Shown here one piece after another: positions 34,564-43,900 of a DNA stretch of 55,133 nucleotides. How positions within the stretch are numbered: position 1 is the stretch's first letter; each line of letters opens with the position of its first letter. A program made the position numbers and the translations under genes. Origin of the DNA: CAYQTE01 sp964420285 (GTDB lineage Bacteria > Planctomycetota > Phycisphaerae > Tepidisphaerales > Tepidisphaeraceae); NCBI GenBank assembly GCA_964420285.1, contig CAYQTE010000027.1:1-55133 (forward strand), written 5' to 3'. The notes under the pieces are model-generated. The model worked only from the letters and a program-made list of their open reading frames with translations. It did no database searches and was not told the origin of the DNA.

Positions 34564-35594
34564 GGGTTCACTCGATTGGGGAATGAGGGGACATCGCCCA
34601 TGGGCGGGGGAGTCTGTTCGGGTTGAGTGGTCGAGCCGCTGGGGCCGGAGTAATTGGGAACCTCGGCCGCGCCGGAGAGGGATTTGATGTAGGCCATGAG
34701 GTCCATGATCTGCTCTTCGGAGAGCTGGCCGCGGAAGCTGGGCATGATATTGGGATAGCCTTTGACGATCTTTGCGCCCGGATCAAGGATCGACTCGCGG
34801 ATGTACGCTTCATCGGCCCGGACGACGGCGGGCGAGCCGTCGATGGTGACGGCCACCTGGGAGCCGAACACGCCGGCCAGTGACGGGGCGCGCGTCGAGT
34901 GGCAGGCGATGCAGCCGTAGTTGGTGAAGAGCTTTTCGCCCGCCGCGCGGGGCGTCAGTTCGGCCGGGGCGCCGCCGAGCCATTGCTGGTAGTCTTCCTT
35001 GCTCATGACATAGATGGTGCCGGTCATGAGCGCGTGGCCGGTGCCGCAGTATTGATCGCAGAAGAGGTGATACTGGCCGATCTGGGTCGGGATGAACCAC
35101 TCGTGGGTGTAAGCGCCGGGGACGACGTCCTGCTTGAGGCGGAAGGCGGGGACGGAGAAATCGTGGATGACATCCTGGCTGGTCATTTCCAGGACGATGG
35201 GAAGACCGACGGGGATGTGAAGCTCGTTGATTTCGCGGTGGCCGTCCTGGTGCTGGATCTTCCACATCCATTGCTTGGCGATGACGGCGACGGTTTCGGC
35301 ATTGGGCGGTGGGGTTCGAGACTGATAGAAGAGGACGGCGCCCCAGACGAAAATGACCATGGCGATGCCCAGGGGAATGACCGACCAGGCGAGTTCCAGA
35401 GCCATGTGGGAATGGGTCTTCTCGGGTCGTTCGTCGGGGCGGCGGCGGCGGAAGCGGATGATGAAGGTGACGATCAGGGCGAAGATCAGCAGCGTGAAGA
35501 ACCCGGTGACCGCGACGAGAAAGAAAAAGAGCGCATCGACACGCGGCGCGAAATTCGAAGCCTCGGGCGGAAAGAGTGGAATGCCGTTGTGCAT
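34560..35594 (-). CDS. ctaC: cytochrome c oxidase subunit II with fused cytochrome c (caa3 type)
   Basis: The 344-residue protein has two membrane spans (about 22-46 and 68-90), then a cupredoxin domain with the CuA site: His144, Cys179, Cys183, His187 and Met190 in CDQYCGTGHALM. A C-terminal cytochrome c domain follows, with heme motif CIACH (228-232) and a likely axial Met in PNIMPSF. The fusion defines a caa3 oxidase, which can take electrons directly from complex III or ActE without a soluble cytochrome. There is no clear N-terminal signal. It starts 2 bases after the SCO stop. Confidence 0.96.
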   Translation of the reverse strand: MHNGIPLFPPEASNFAPRVDALFFFLVAVTGFFTLLIFALIVTFIIRFRRRRPDERPEKTHSHMALELAWSVIPLGIAMVIFVWGAVLFYQSRTPPPNAETVAVIAKQWMWKIQHQDGHREINELHIPVGLPIVLEMTSQDVIHDFSVPAFRLKQDVVPGAYTHEWFIPTQIGQYHLFCDQYCGTGHALMTGTIYVMSKEDYQQWLGGAPAELTPRAAGEKLFTNYGCIACHSTRAPSLAGVFGSQVAVTIDGSPAVVRADEAYIRESILDPGAKIVKGYPNIMPSFRGQLSEEQIMDLMAYIKSLSGAAEVPNYSGPSGSTTQPEQTPPPMGDVPSFPNRVNP

Positions 35595-35596
35595 GT

Positions 35597-36511
35597 CTAT
35601 CGCGGTTGAACGTTGGTTGGAGATCGGGGGCCGTCATTCGCCGGCGGGACGGCGCGATGGTGGCGTTCCCTGCGCAGGGCCAGGGTAATGAAGCCGCCCA
35701 TCGCCAGAATCGTGAGCACGCCGCCGACCCTGAGGGCACGCGTGACAATCAATCCGACTTGCCCGGTCGCCGGGTCGTAATGGAAACAATAAAGGATGAT
35801 GACTTCCGTGGGCGGGCCGACCATCGATTGCCCGGCCGCCCGGAGTCCCGATCGCAGATCCTCGGGGGCGTAATCGATGCCGTAAATGTATTTGGAGACC
35901 ACGCCCTGGGGCGTGAGGATCATGATGCCGCTGGCGTGAGCGTATGTACCGGAAGAGGCGTCCCAGGCGTAACGGAATCCCACCGAATCGGTCAGTGCAT
36001 GGATGGATTCATCGGAGCCAGTGAGGAAATGCCAACCGGCGTCAGCGCCGGGCCGTCCATAGCGAGTGAGATATCCGGCCTTCTTCTGGCGGGCCAGGTC
36101 CGGGCCTTCGTGGGGATCGAAGCTGACAGTGAGGACATCGAAATCGCGGCCGGCGGTGATGTCCAGGGAGTTGAGGCTGCGCAGAAGGTCATTGAGAACA
36201 AGCGTGCAAAGCGACGGGCAATTGAAATAGACGAGAGTGAGGATGACGGGCCGCTTGCCGATGACATCGCGGAGCCTGACGGGATTGCCCGCTTCATCGC
36301 TAAAGACGGTGTCGAGTGGAATCTGCGCGCCCAGCTTCTGATCGATGCCGACATCGCGGAGAATCGGCGGATTGGACAGGCCGGGCGTGGGCGCGGGAGC
36401 GGCGGTATAGCCGATGCCCATGCCGGGCTGGGCGCCAGCCCGGATCGGGCACAACAGCAAGAAAACGGCCAGTGCCAGGGCCATGCCCAGCGTGCGTGAG
36501 GTTGCGGTCAT
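35597..36511 (-). CDS. SCO1/SenC family copper chaperone, C-terminally anchored
   Basis: The 304-residue protein has a signal peptide (1-27, ending RAGA), a thioredoxin-like SCO domain with CPSLC (Cys98 and Cys102) and copper-ligand His192 in YAHASGI, and an additional C-terminal membrane span (about 260-280, ALRVGGVLTILAMGGFITLAL). SCO proteins deliver copper to the CuA site of subunit II; ctaC is the next gene, 2 bases downstream. The start overlaps the preceding small gene by 4 bases. The extra C-terminal anchor is common in planctomycete and proteobacterial variants. Confidence 0.93.
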   Translation of the reverse strand: MTATSRTLGMALALAVFLLLCPIRAGAQPGMGIGYTAAPAPTPGLSNPPILRDVGIDQKLGAQIPLDTVFSDEAGNPVRLRDVIGKRPVILTLVYFNCPSLCTLVLNDLLRSLNSLDITAGRDFDVLTVSFDPHEGPDLARQKKAGYLTRYGRPGADAGWHFLTGSDESIHALTDSVGFRYAWDASSGTYAHASGIMILTPQGVVSKYIYGIDYAPEDLRSGLRAAGQSMVGPPTEVIILYCFHYDPATGQVGLIVTRALRVGGVLTILAMGGFITLALRRERHHRAVPPANDGPRSPTNVQPR

Positions 36512-36981
36512 GGCGCACCTCCCGTGGGCCGGGTCGCTGAGGGCGCGACAACCAGGCCATTGGCCGGCAGGGTGGTCGGGACACCGTTTCCCGCGGCGAC
36601 GACCAGATCGATGGCGCGATCGACGGGGATGCGCACCAGGGTTCTGGCGTCATCGTCCCAGGCGTAGGTCGTGAGGATCTTCTGATCGCGAGCCCGCACG
36701 GCGGTGATGACGGCGTCGCCGGTGGTTTCGAGTCTTGGTTCGGGCGGCGCGGGATGAGCCTGGGCGACGTAGCCGGGGGGAAGCTCATTGGCCTGCCGGG
36801 CGGATGAGTCCCTGAACCTGGCCAGATATTGATCGACGATGGCCAGACCGACACAGATGACCACCAGCGCCAAGCCGAGGACCAGCAGGAACATGAACGG
36901 TCCGCGCGGACTGAGCTCGAAGGTCTCGTGGCGTCCGGGCCCGCCGTGCGAATTAGAGGATGTCGGGGGCGTGCTCGCCAT
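36508..36981 (-). CDS. small membrane protein between ActF and SCO, conserved RIPVDRAIDLV motif
   Basis: I start at ATG 36981 (157 residues), overlapping the actF stop by 29 bases; the frame is open to 37059, but those codons are shadow of actF. It has one membrane span (about 28-50, GPFMFLLVLGLALVVICVGL), then a soluble part ending with ARTLVRIPVDRAIDLVVAAG. An arginine-Ile-Pro-(Ile/Val)-(Asp/Glu)-Arg-Ala motif like this recurs, from memory, in unnamed proteins beside alternative complex III or SCO genes. It has no cysteine pair or heme motif. A role as assembly factor of the supercomplex is inferred from its position. Confidence 0.72.
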   Translation of the reverse strand: MASTPPTSSNSHGGPGRHETFELSPRGPFMFLLVLGLALVVICVGLAIVDQYLARFRDSSARQANELPPGYVAQAHPAPPEPRLETTGDAVITAVRARDQKILTTYAWDDDARTLVRIPVDRAIDLVVAAGNGVPTTLPANGLVVAPSATRPTGGAP

Positions 36982-38170
36982 GCTTGAGCATCTCCGTGAC
37001 GGCCGGGTCTCGCTGCGGGAGCAGCGGGGCGCGGGCCAGTTGCCATTGGAACACGACAAACCACAATCCGCCGACGGCGATCGGCGCGGCGATATCGGTG
37101 TAACTGAAAATCTGCGTCAGGGCGACACCCGTCTGTTGGGAGATGGTGTATCCGGTGGGGCGGACGATCCAGAAGAGATCGAACCAGCGCATCACGAGGA
37201 TGAGGATGGCGATGCGCCAGAGGAAAGACATCCGGCGTTTGGAATCGCGCGACAGGAGCAGCAGGAAGGGGATGAAGAAATGAAACACGATCAGCAGCGA
37301 GCCGATGGCGCCCAGCCCGCCGTGCAGGCGGGCGACGTACCATTCGGCGTCGGTGGAGATGTTTCCCATCCAACTGACCAGGAACTGGCACAGCGACATA
37401 TACGCCCAGAGGATCACCAGCGTCAGGAAGAGATTTCCCAGATCGTTCAGCACGTTGGGCCGAAGAGCGTCGTGAAGTTGTTCCCGGCGGCTGAAGACCG
37501 CCAGAACCAGAACGACCACCGACAACGCCGTCAGCGCCTGGCCCACCACGAGCATGAAGCCGAAGACGGTCGAATACCAATGGGCATCGCGCGACATGAT
37601 CCAATCGACGCCGGCCAGGGACATCGTGACCACGTAGATGACCAGTCCCGGAGCGCAAAGACGGCGGAGGCCGGCGTAGATGGCCGGGTTGCCGCTGGAA
37701 TCGTGAGCCAGCGAGCGGTAGCGCAGGGCGAGGACCAGGGCCATCCAGACGACAAAATAGACGGCCGATCGCGCGATCCAGCCGCCGAGATTCATGTAAC
37801 CGGCGCGATGCTGGAGGATGTTGTCGGCGGCGACTGTGGCGGCATTGGCCCACGGGTAAAGCGATTTCACGCCCAGTGCGACGGGGATGAAGAGCGGAAT
37901 CAGCACCATGAGCGCCATGGCCGCGGCCTCGGCCGGGCGGCGCAGCACCAGGCCCCAGCCGCCGCCGGTGAGGTACTGCATCATCAGAAGCGCCATCGAA
38001 CCGAGCGAAGCACCCAGGAAGAACATGAAGGCCATCAGGTAGCTGGCGAAGGCCTGTTCGTGGGCGTAATAGAATCCGAGGCCCAGGACAATCCAAGCGA
38101 CGGCGCAAAGTCCCGCGATCAGGGGGACCGGCAGCAACTGCGAATTTGTCCGCGACGATGGCGTTGTCAT
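36953..38170 (-). CDS. actF: alternative complex III subunit ActF
   Basis: The 405-residue protein has about ten membrane spans and no cofactor motif. It resembles the quinol:cytochrome c oxidoreductase subunit ActF, an NrfD-like membrane subunit: GFYYAHEQAFASYLMAFMFF near the start, DWIMSRDAHWYSTVFGFML near residue 190, and RRMSFLWRIAILILVMRW near 320. In the solved complexes ActC and ActF form the membrane pair. The start overlaps actE by 4 bases (ATGA). It is followed by the small membrane protein and SCO. Confidence 0.9.
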   Translation of the reverse strand: MTTPSSRTNSQLLPVPLIAGLCAVAWIVLGLGFYYAHEQAFASYLMAFMFFLGASLGSMALLMMQYLTGGGWGLVLRRPAEAAAMALMVLIPLFIPVALGVKSLYPWANAATVAADNILQHRAGYMNLGGWIARSAVYFVVWMALVLALRYRSLAHDSSGNPAIYAGLRRLCAPGLVIYVVTMSLAGVDWIMSRDAHWYSTVFGFMLVVGQALTALSVVVLVLAVFSRREQLHDALRPNVLNDLGNLFLTLVILWAYMSLCQFLVSWMGNISTDAEWYVARLHGGLGAIGSLLIVFHFFIPFLLLLSRDSKRRMSFLWRIAILILVMRWFDLFWIVRPTGYTISQQTGVALTQIFSYTDIAAPIAVGGLWFVVFQWQLARAPLLPQRDPAVTEMLKHGEHAPDIL

Positions 38171-38979
38171 GGTGAGATCAATTTCAGAGCGGCGATATCC
38201 TTCTCGGGCAGATCGGCGGGCTTGACGGCCCGGCTGAACTGCAACACGCGAACGTAAGCCACGATATCCCAGCGGTCATCGGCGGGGACGCGATCGCCGT
38301 AGCCGTACATCGCGCCGTGGCCGTTGTTGATGACGTCGAAAATGTAACCGACGGGTGCGGTGCGCAGGCGGTCCAGATGAAGCGAGGGGGGCTGGACGAA
38401 GCCGCGCCGAACGACGATGCCATTGGCATCGCCGGCCTGGCCGTGGCACATCGAGCAGAAGATGGTGAATCGCTCCTGACCGCGAAGCAGAGCCTTGTGA
38501 AGCGGATCGCCCTGCGTGGGGAAATTGGCGGGGAAGGTGGTGGCGGCCTGGCCGTCCACGGTGCCAAAATAGCGATGTGTATCGATACGAGAGAATCCGC
38601 GCGGGATGGTTCCCTCGACCAGCGGGCGCGAGCTGATTCCGTCGGCGTATAGGTCGCTGGACGTGTCGGGGAGATATTTCTGCTGGCGGGCCATGTCCTG
38701 CTTGCGACAGCCGGAGGTCAGCGCCAGGGCGGCGATGGCGATGACGGCTGCGAGCCGAATACTGCCCGCCGGCGCAATTCGATACGCGCCCAATTTCTTC
38801 CCCCTCTCCCTGTACACAGGGGGAGGGTTGGGGTGGGGGTTGCCTCGGGAGACGCCTTGCAAAAGCCGGCCGATCCAGTGCCGCATGCGAAGAACCCCCA
38901 CCTCTATCCTCCCCCTGAGTACAGGGAGAGGAGGAAAAGGCGACGGCACGGCGAGATTTCGTGCAACAGCATTTCTCAT
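38167..38979 (-). CDS. actE: alternative complex III subunit ActE, monoheme lipoprotein cytochrome c, 5' end altered by a repeat
   Basis: The frame from ATG 38979 (270 residues) overlaps the actD stop by 4 bases, the normal operon start. Residues about 14-61, however, are encoded by a palindromic repeat. The lipoprotein signal comes only after it (RLAAVIAIAALALTSGC, Cys91), too deep to act as an N-terminal signal. A TTG at 38793, preceded by GGGGGAAG from the repeat itself, would give a 208-residue protein with a normal 28-residue lipoprotein signal. The mature domain has heme motif CSMCH and an axial-Met candidate in GAMYGYGDRV. ActE passes electrons from ActA to the oxidase. Its start overlaps actD and its end overlaps actF by 4 bases. 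Confidence 0.88.
   Translation of the reverse strand: MRNAVARNLAVPSPFPPLPVLRGRIEVGVLRMRHWIGRLLQGVSRGNPHPNPPPVYRERGKKLGAYRIAPAGSIRLAAVIAIAALALTSGCRKQDMARQQKYLPDTSSDLYADGISSRPLVEGTIPRGFSRIDTHRYFGTVDGQAATTFPANFPTQGDPLHKALLRGQERFTIFCSMCHGQAGDANGIVVRRGFVQPPSLHLDRLRTAPVGYIFDVINNGHGAMYGYGDRVPADDRWDIVAYVRVLQFSRAVKPADLPEKDIAALKLISP
38796..38940. repeat. palindromic repeat dimer (REP/MITE-like) inside the actE 5' region
   Basis: Two arms of about 46 bases face each other, 38796-38842 and 38893-38940. Each arm is itself a near-palindrome around CTGTAC/GTACAG (left) or GAGTACAG (right), flanked by CCCTCTCCC and GGGGGAGG. The 50 bases between them are unique. A single diverged arm occurs at 48661-48712. 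The element lies in frame in actE. No transposase is nearby. Confidence 0.85.
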
Positions 38980-39515
38980 TCCGGCACCTCCTCGACGCCA
39001 AGAGGGTGCAGGGATTGAAGGAATTGTCGCGTGATCGACGGGTCGAAGCGGGAATCGGCGGCCTCGATGCAGATGAAGAAGCGATCGCGGCTGGCCAGTT
39101 GGAATCGCTGGCTGTTGAACAGTGGATGATGCGGCCGGGGCAGGCCGTTGAGGGCGAGCATACTGAGCACCGCCATGCCGGCAGCGCCGAGGATGGTCAT
39201 CTCGAAGGTGATGGGGATGAAGGCGGGCCAGCTATAAAGGGGCTTGCCGCCGATGTCCAGGGGATAGTTGACGCAGGCGAACCACAGGCCGAAGAAGCCG
39301 GTGAGCCCGCCGATCGCCCCGCCCAGGAAGACCAGCAGCGGCACGATCGACTTTTGCAGGCCCAGCGCTTCGGACAGGCCGTGAACGGGATACGGCGTAA
39401 AGGCATCGGCCTTGCGATATCCTTCGAGGCGCACCTTGTTGGCGGCCGCGAGGAGGGCTTCGACATTGTCGAATTCGGCGAGCAGGCCGTAGATGGGCTG
39501 GGAGGTGGTCGGCAT
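38976..39515 (-). CDS. actD: alternative complex III subunit ActD (DUF3341)
   Basis: The gene starts at ATG 39515 (179 residues), the first Met with typical ActD sequence: QPIYGLLAEFDNVEALLAAA, then FTPYPVHGLSEALGL. Two membrane spans follow (about 60-82 and 97-117), with IVPLLVFLGGAIGGLTGFF in the first. A large frame extends far upstream but is only a shadow of actC. ActD caps the membrane module of the complex. It lies 11 bases after actC and overlaps actE by 4. Confidence 0.92.
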   Translation of the reverse strand: MPTTSQPIYGLLAEFDNVEALLAAANKVRLEGYRKADAFTPYPVHGLSEALGLQKSIVPLLVFLGGAIGGLTGFFGLWFACVNYPLDIGGKPLYSWPAFIPITFEMTILGAAGMAVLSMLALNGLPRPHHPLFNSQRFQLASRDRFFICIEAADSRFDPSITRQFLQSLHPLGVEEVPE

Positions 39516-39526
39516 GGCGAAATCCG

Positions 39527-40906
39527 TCAGGCGGCCTCCTTCTTGGCGGTGTCGTGGACGAGTTCGCGCATCTCGAAGATCGAGATAACCGGCAGGAATC
39601 GGCAGAACAGCAGGAAGAGCGTGAGGAACAGCCCGATGGTGCCCAGGAGCGTGGCGATGTCCCAGACCGTCGGCGTATACATGGCCCAGGCGCTGGGCAT
39701 GAAATCGCGGTGCAGGCTGGTGACGACGATCACGAACCGCTCGAGCCACATGCCGATGTTCACGATCAGCGAAATGATGAACAGCGGCACGATGCTGCGC
39801 CGGATCCGCGTGAACCACAGCAATTGCGGCACGATGATGTTGCAGAAAATCAGCAGGGCGTAGCTCCAGGCATACGGCCCCAGGGCGCGGTTGAGCGTCA
39901 TGAACTCTTCGGCGTTGCTGCCGGAGTACCAGCCGAAGAAGAACTCGCTGGAATATCCGTAGGCGACAATCATGCCGGTGACGAGCATGAGCTTGGCGCA
40001 GTTGTCCAGGTGCTTGGTGGTGATGAAATCTTCGAGCTTGAATGCGGCGCGAAGGGGGATGGCCAGCGTCAGGACCATGGCAAAACCGGAAAAGATGGCG
40101 CCGGCGACAAAATAGGGGGGGAAGATCGTGCTGTGCCAGCCGGGGACGATGCTGCTGGCGAAATCCATGCCGACCACGCTGTGGACCGAAATGACCAGCG
40201 GCGCGGCCAGTGCGGCAAGGAGCAGATACGCCGACTGATACCGTTGCCAGTGCAGGGCCGAACCGCGCCATCCCATCGCCGCCGCACCGAATACGACGCG
40301 GAGCACAGGATTGCGCGAGCGGTCTCGCAAGGTTGCCAGGTCCGGGATCAATCCCACGAACCAGAACAGCAGGGATACCGTCGCGTACGTGCTGACCGCG
40401 AACACGTCCCACACCAGCGGACTGCGGAAATTCGGCCACAGCAGCATGACGTTCGGATAGGGCATCAGCCAATAGACCACCCACGGCCGGCCGACGTGAA
40501 TCAGCGGGAACACGCCCGCGCAGGAAACGGCGAAAAGCGTCATCGCCTCGGCGAACCTGTTGATGCTGGTGCGCCAGTCCTGCCGCAACAAGAGCAGAAA
40601 CGCGCTGATGAACGTCCCGGCGTGGCCGATCCCGATCCACCAGACGAAGTTGATGATCGCAAATCCCCATCCGACCGGCTGATTGATGCCCCAGATACCG
40701 ACGCCGCGCAGCAGGAGATATCCGACGGCCGTGGTCAGAAGCATTACCAGTGACAGCGTCAAAGCGACCGAGGCGTACCAGCGCAGCCCGAATTTGCGCT
40801 TCAGGACGACATCGCTGATCTGGTCGGTGACGGTGCCGTAGGTGTGACCCGGCGCCACAACGGGCAGTTCGCTGGTGGGCAATGAGATTGCGTCGGCCGT
40901 GGTCAT
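39527..40906 (-). CDS. actC: alternative complex III subunit ActC (NrfD-like, quinol site)
   Basis: The 459-residue protein has ten membrane spans of the polysulfide-reductase NrfD type. It has the usual lead TYGTVTDQISDVVLKRKFG, NFVWWIGIGHAGTFISAFLL near residue 88 with His95 of the quinol region, and GWHSTIFPPYFVAGAIFSG near 257. ActC carries the quinol-oxidation site and likely proton path. It overlaps actB by 4 bases. Confidence 0.95.
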   Translation of the reverse strand: MTTADAISLPTSELPVVAPGHTYGTVTDQISDVVLKRKFGLRWYASVALTLSLVMLLTTAVGYLLLRGVGIWGINQPVGWGFAIINFVWWIGIGHAGTFISAFLLLLRQDWRTSINRFAEAMTLFAVSCAGVFPLIHVGRPWVVYWLMPYPNVMLLWPNFRSPLVWDVFAVSTYATVSLLFWFVGLIPDLATLRDRSRNPVLRVVFGAAAMGWRGSALHWQRYQSAYLLLAALAAPLVISVHSVVGMDFASSIVPGWHSTIFPPYFVAGAIFSGFAMVLTLAIPLRAAFKLEDFITTKHLDNCAKLMLVTGMIVAYGYSSEFFFGWYSGSNAEEFMTLNRALGPYAWSYALLIFCNIIVPQLLWFTRIRRSIVPLFIISLIVNIGMWLERFVIVVTSLHRDFMPSAWAMYTPTVWDIATLLGTIGLFLTLFLLFCRFLPVISIFEMRELVHDTAKKEAA

Positions 40907-43900
40907 GCGGGTTTCTCCGGCGCGGTGGTGGCGTCGCCGAGCGGCGGCGGGTTGCGGAGCCGGGCCATGTACGTGGTTCGCGGCTTGGTGTTCAGATCGG
41001 TCAGGATTCCGTAGTTCAGCGGTGAATTTTGCAGCAGAAGCACATGGCTCTTCGTACCGGCCATCGGCTGCGTTGCGGTATTGATATTGCCGAAAACGAT
41101 CGCCTCGGCCGGGCAGGCCTGCTGGCAGGCGGTTTGCAAACTGTCGAGCATGTCCTGCATCTGCTTCACGACCTCATTGTGAGGCGCGCCGGCCGCTTCC
41201 AGGCGAACCTGCGTCTTTTCGATCTCCAGACGCGTCGAGGTGATGCGCTGGATGCAATACGTGCATTTCTCCATGACGCCGCGGCTTCGGACCGTGACGT
41301 TGGGGTTCTTCTGCATCTTGATGCTGGGGCGGGCGTCGGCAAAGTTGAAGAAGTTGAACCGGCGGACCTTGTAAGGGCAGTTGTTCTGGCAATAGCGCGT
41401 GCCGACACAACGGTTATACACCATGTTGTTGATCCCCTCATTGTCATGCACTGTGGCCGCCACCGGGCAGACCACCTCGCACGGCGCGTTCTCGCAGTGC
41501 ATGCAGGGGACCGGCTGGTGATAGGTTTCGGGGGCGTCCAGTTCGCCGGTGTAATAGGTGTCGATGCGAATCCAGTGCATCTCGCGCTGGGCGAGAACCT
41601 GTTCCTTGCCGACCACGGGGATGTTGTTCTCCGACTGACAGGCCACGACGCAGGCGTTGCAACCCATGCAGCTTGTCAGGTCGATCGACATCGCCCACTT
41701 ATAGTTCTTGTCGTAGACGTTGTTCGGATCGCCCGGATAGAGGCTCAGCGAGACGCCTTTTTCGTCCATCGAGCGGATGGCGCTGTTCGGATCGGCATTG
41801 AACTGGTCGAGCGTTGCCGTGCGGATGAGATTGCGGTTGGAAAGTTCTTTTTCGGCCGTCTCATGCGCACCGGATTCCTTGACCACCTCGGGAGTAATAT
41901 CCGCCGGCACACCCGGAAGCGACCGATCGGCCATGGTCTGATGCGTGTGCGTGGCTGCCAGAGTGTAGGTTCCGTCGATTTTCTCGATCTTTTCGATCCT
42001 GGTGTACCACGGATTGGAACTGCTTCGCAGCGGATAGACATCGACGCCAGTTCCCGTTCCGACGCTGCCGGTGTGACGCCGGCCGTAGCCGAGATGGACC
42101 GTCACTGTATCGCTCGGCTGGCCCGGCTGAACCCACACGGGCAGGTTGACGGTCTTGCCGGCCGCCGTGATGGCGACCAAGTCGTTATTCCAGACGCCGA
42201 GTTTTCCGGCCAGGGTTGGCGAGATCATCGCGGCATTGTCCCACGTGAGCTTGGTGAGCGGCTTGGGAAGTTCCTGAAGCCAGCCGTTGTTGGCGAACTG
42301 CCCGTCCCACACGCACGGATCAGGGCGGAAGCAGAGAGTGAGNNNNNNNNNNNNNNNNNNNNNNNNNNNNNNNNNNNNNNNNNNNNNNNNNNNNNNNNNN
42401 NNNNNNNNNNNNNNNNNNNNNNNNNNNNNNNNNNNNNNNNNNTCCAGAGCTGTCCGCCACCAGGTTTCAAAATCGCCGGAATGCTGGCCGTTCCAATAGG
42501 TCCGCACGATTTCGTGTCCGCCTTTTTCCGGTCCGCCGGCCAGCACGGAGAGGATTTCGTGATCGGATTTGCTGTTGTAGAGCGGGGCGATCAGGGGCTG
42601 GACGATCGTGACGGTTCCGTCGTAGGCGCGGGTGTCGCTCCAGGCTTCCAGCGGATGCGATTGCGGCACCTGCCAGTGACACAGTTGCGAAGTCTCGTCC
42701 TCGTAAAGCCCGACGCGGATTCGGAGCCGCACTTTGCCCATCGCGCCGGCAAAATCGAGATCGCTCGGAGCGGCATAGCCGGGATTACCGCCGAAAATCA
42801 CCAGCATGTCGACATCGCCGGAGTGCATCTTGCCAACCAGGTCGCGCAGCGAATCGATTCCGACGACCGGCTCGGCCTCGATCGGATCGCTTGTCATTGC
42901 CGCAGCGCTCTTGAGTTGGGCGTTAATGGCATGGGCCAGCGCATGAACCTCCGGCGGCTGCGATTCGCCGACGAGGACCAGCCCGCCGGACCCGGCGGCC
43001 TTGAGATCGCGCGCGGCGGCGTCGAGCCAGTGCGTGGCATCCATGTTCCCGGTCATTTCCAATGTCGCCTTGAGGTCGAGATCGCCGAAGCGACTGGCGC
43101 CACCGTCAAGTCCCAGATGACCGGCCAGTACCGTGGCAAGCTTCGCGATGTCTGGGCCGGAAATCGGCAGCCGACAATCCGCCATCGACCCGGTCGTGCT
43201 GGGCGTTCCCTCGGCGACGTACAGGCGGTTCATCGTATGCGGCGTCGGCGCGTCCGGTTTCACACGGCGGGCGCCGAAGAAATCCTTTGCATAGCGAACA
43301 CTGCCAGGATCATCGATAAGGAAATTGCTGTCCAGAGAAACGATCACCGTCGCCTTGGAAAAATCGTACAGCACGTTGCGCTGCGCGCCGAAGGCCAGCT
43401 TCGCGCCCTGGCGGACGTTGTCACGCCCGACGGCGTCGAATTGATGCCAGGCCGCCAGCGGCAATTCCGCCAGAAGCGAACGAATCTGCGCCGCCAGAGT
43501 CGGCGAGGTTACCGTCTCGGTGAGCAGCACCAGCCCTTTGCCCTTCTGGTTGCGCTTGGCCTGCATCTCGTTGGCCATCACATAGGCAAACCGGCTCCAG
43601 GTGGTGACGTCGCCTTCGCAACTGAAGACCTTGGACCGATCCGGATCGTACAGGCCCAGGATCGACGCCTGCGTGATCGCGTCGGTGTGCCCCAGACTGG
43701 CGGGATGATCGGGATTGCCCTCGATCTTGGTGGGCCGGCCTTCGTGCTGCTCAACAACGATCCCGCGGGCGAATCCGCCCAGGACAAACGCCGTCGAATA
43801 ATACAGCGGTTTGCCCGGCGTCAGGAGTTCCGGCTGCTGCACGTAGGGAACGATCTTCTCCTGCGGCGACTTCACGCAACCGGTCAGCCCGCCCAGTGCC

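Noticed and set aside
38976..40670. 564-codon frame that ends with ActD
   Set aside because: Only the part after ATG 39515 is ActD-like; the upstream two thirds is an Arg/His-rich shadow of actC in another frame.
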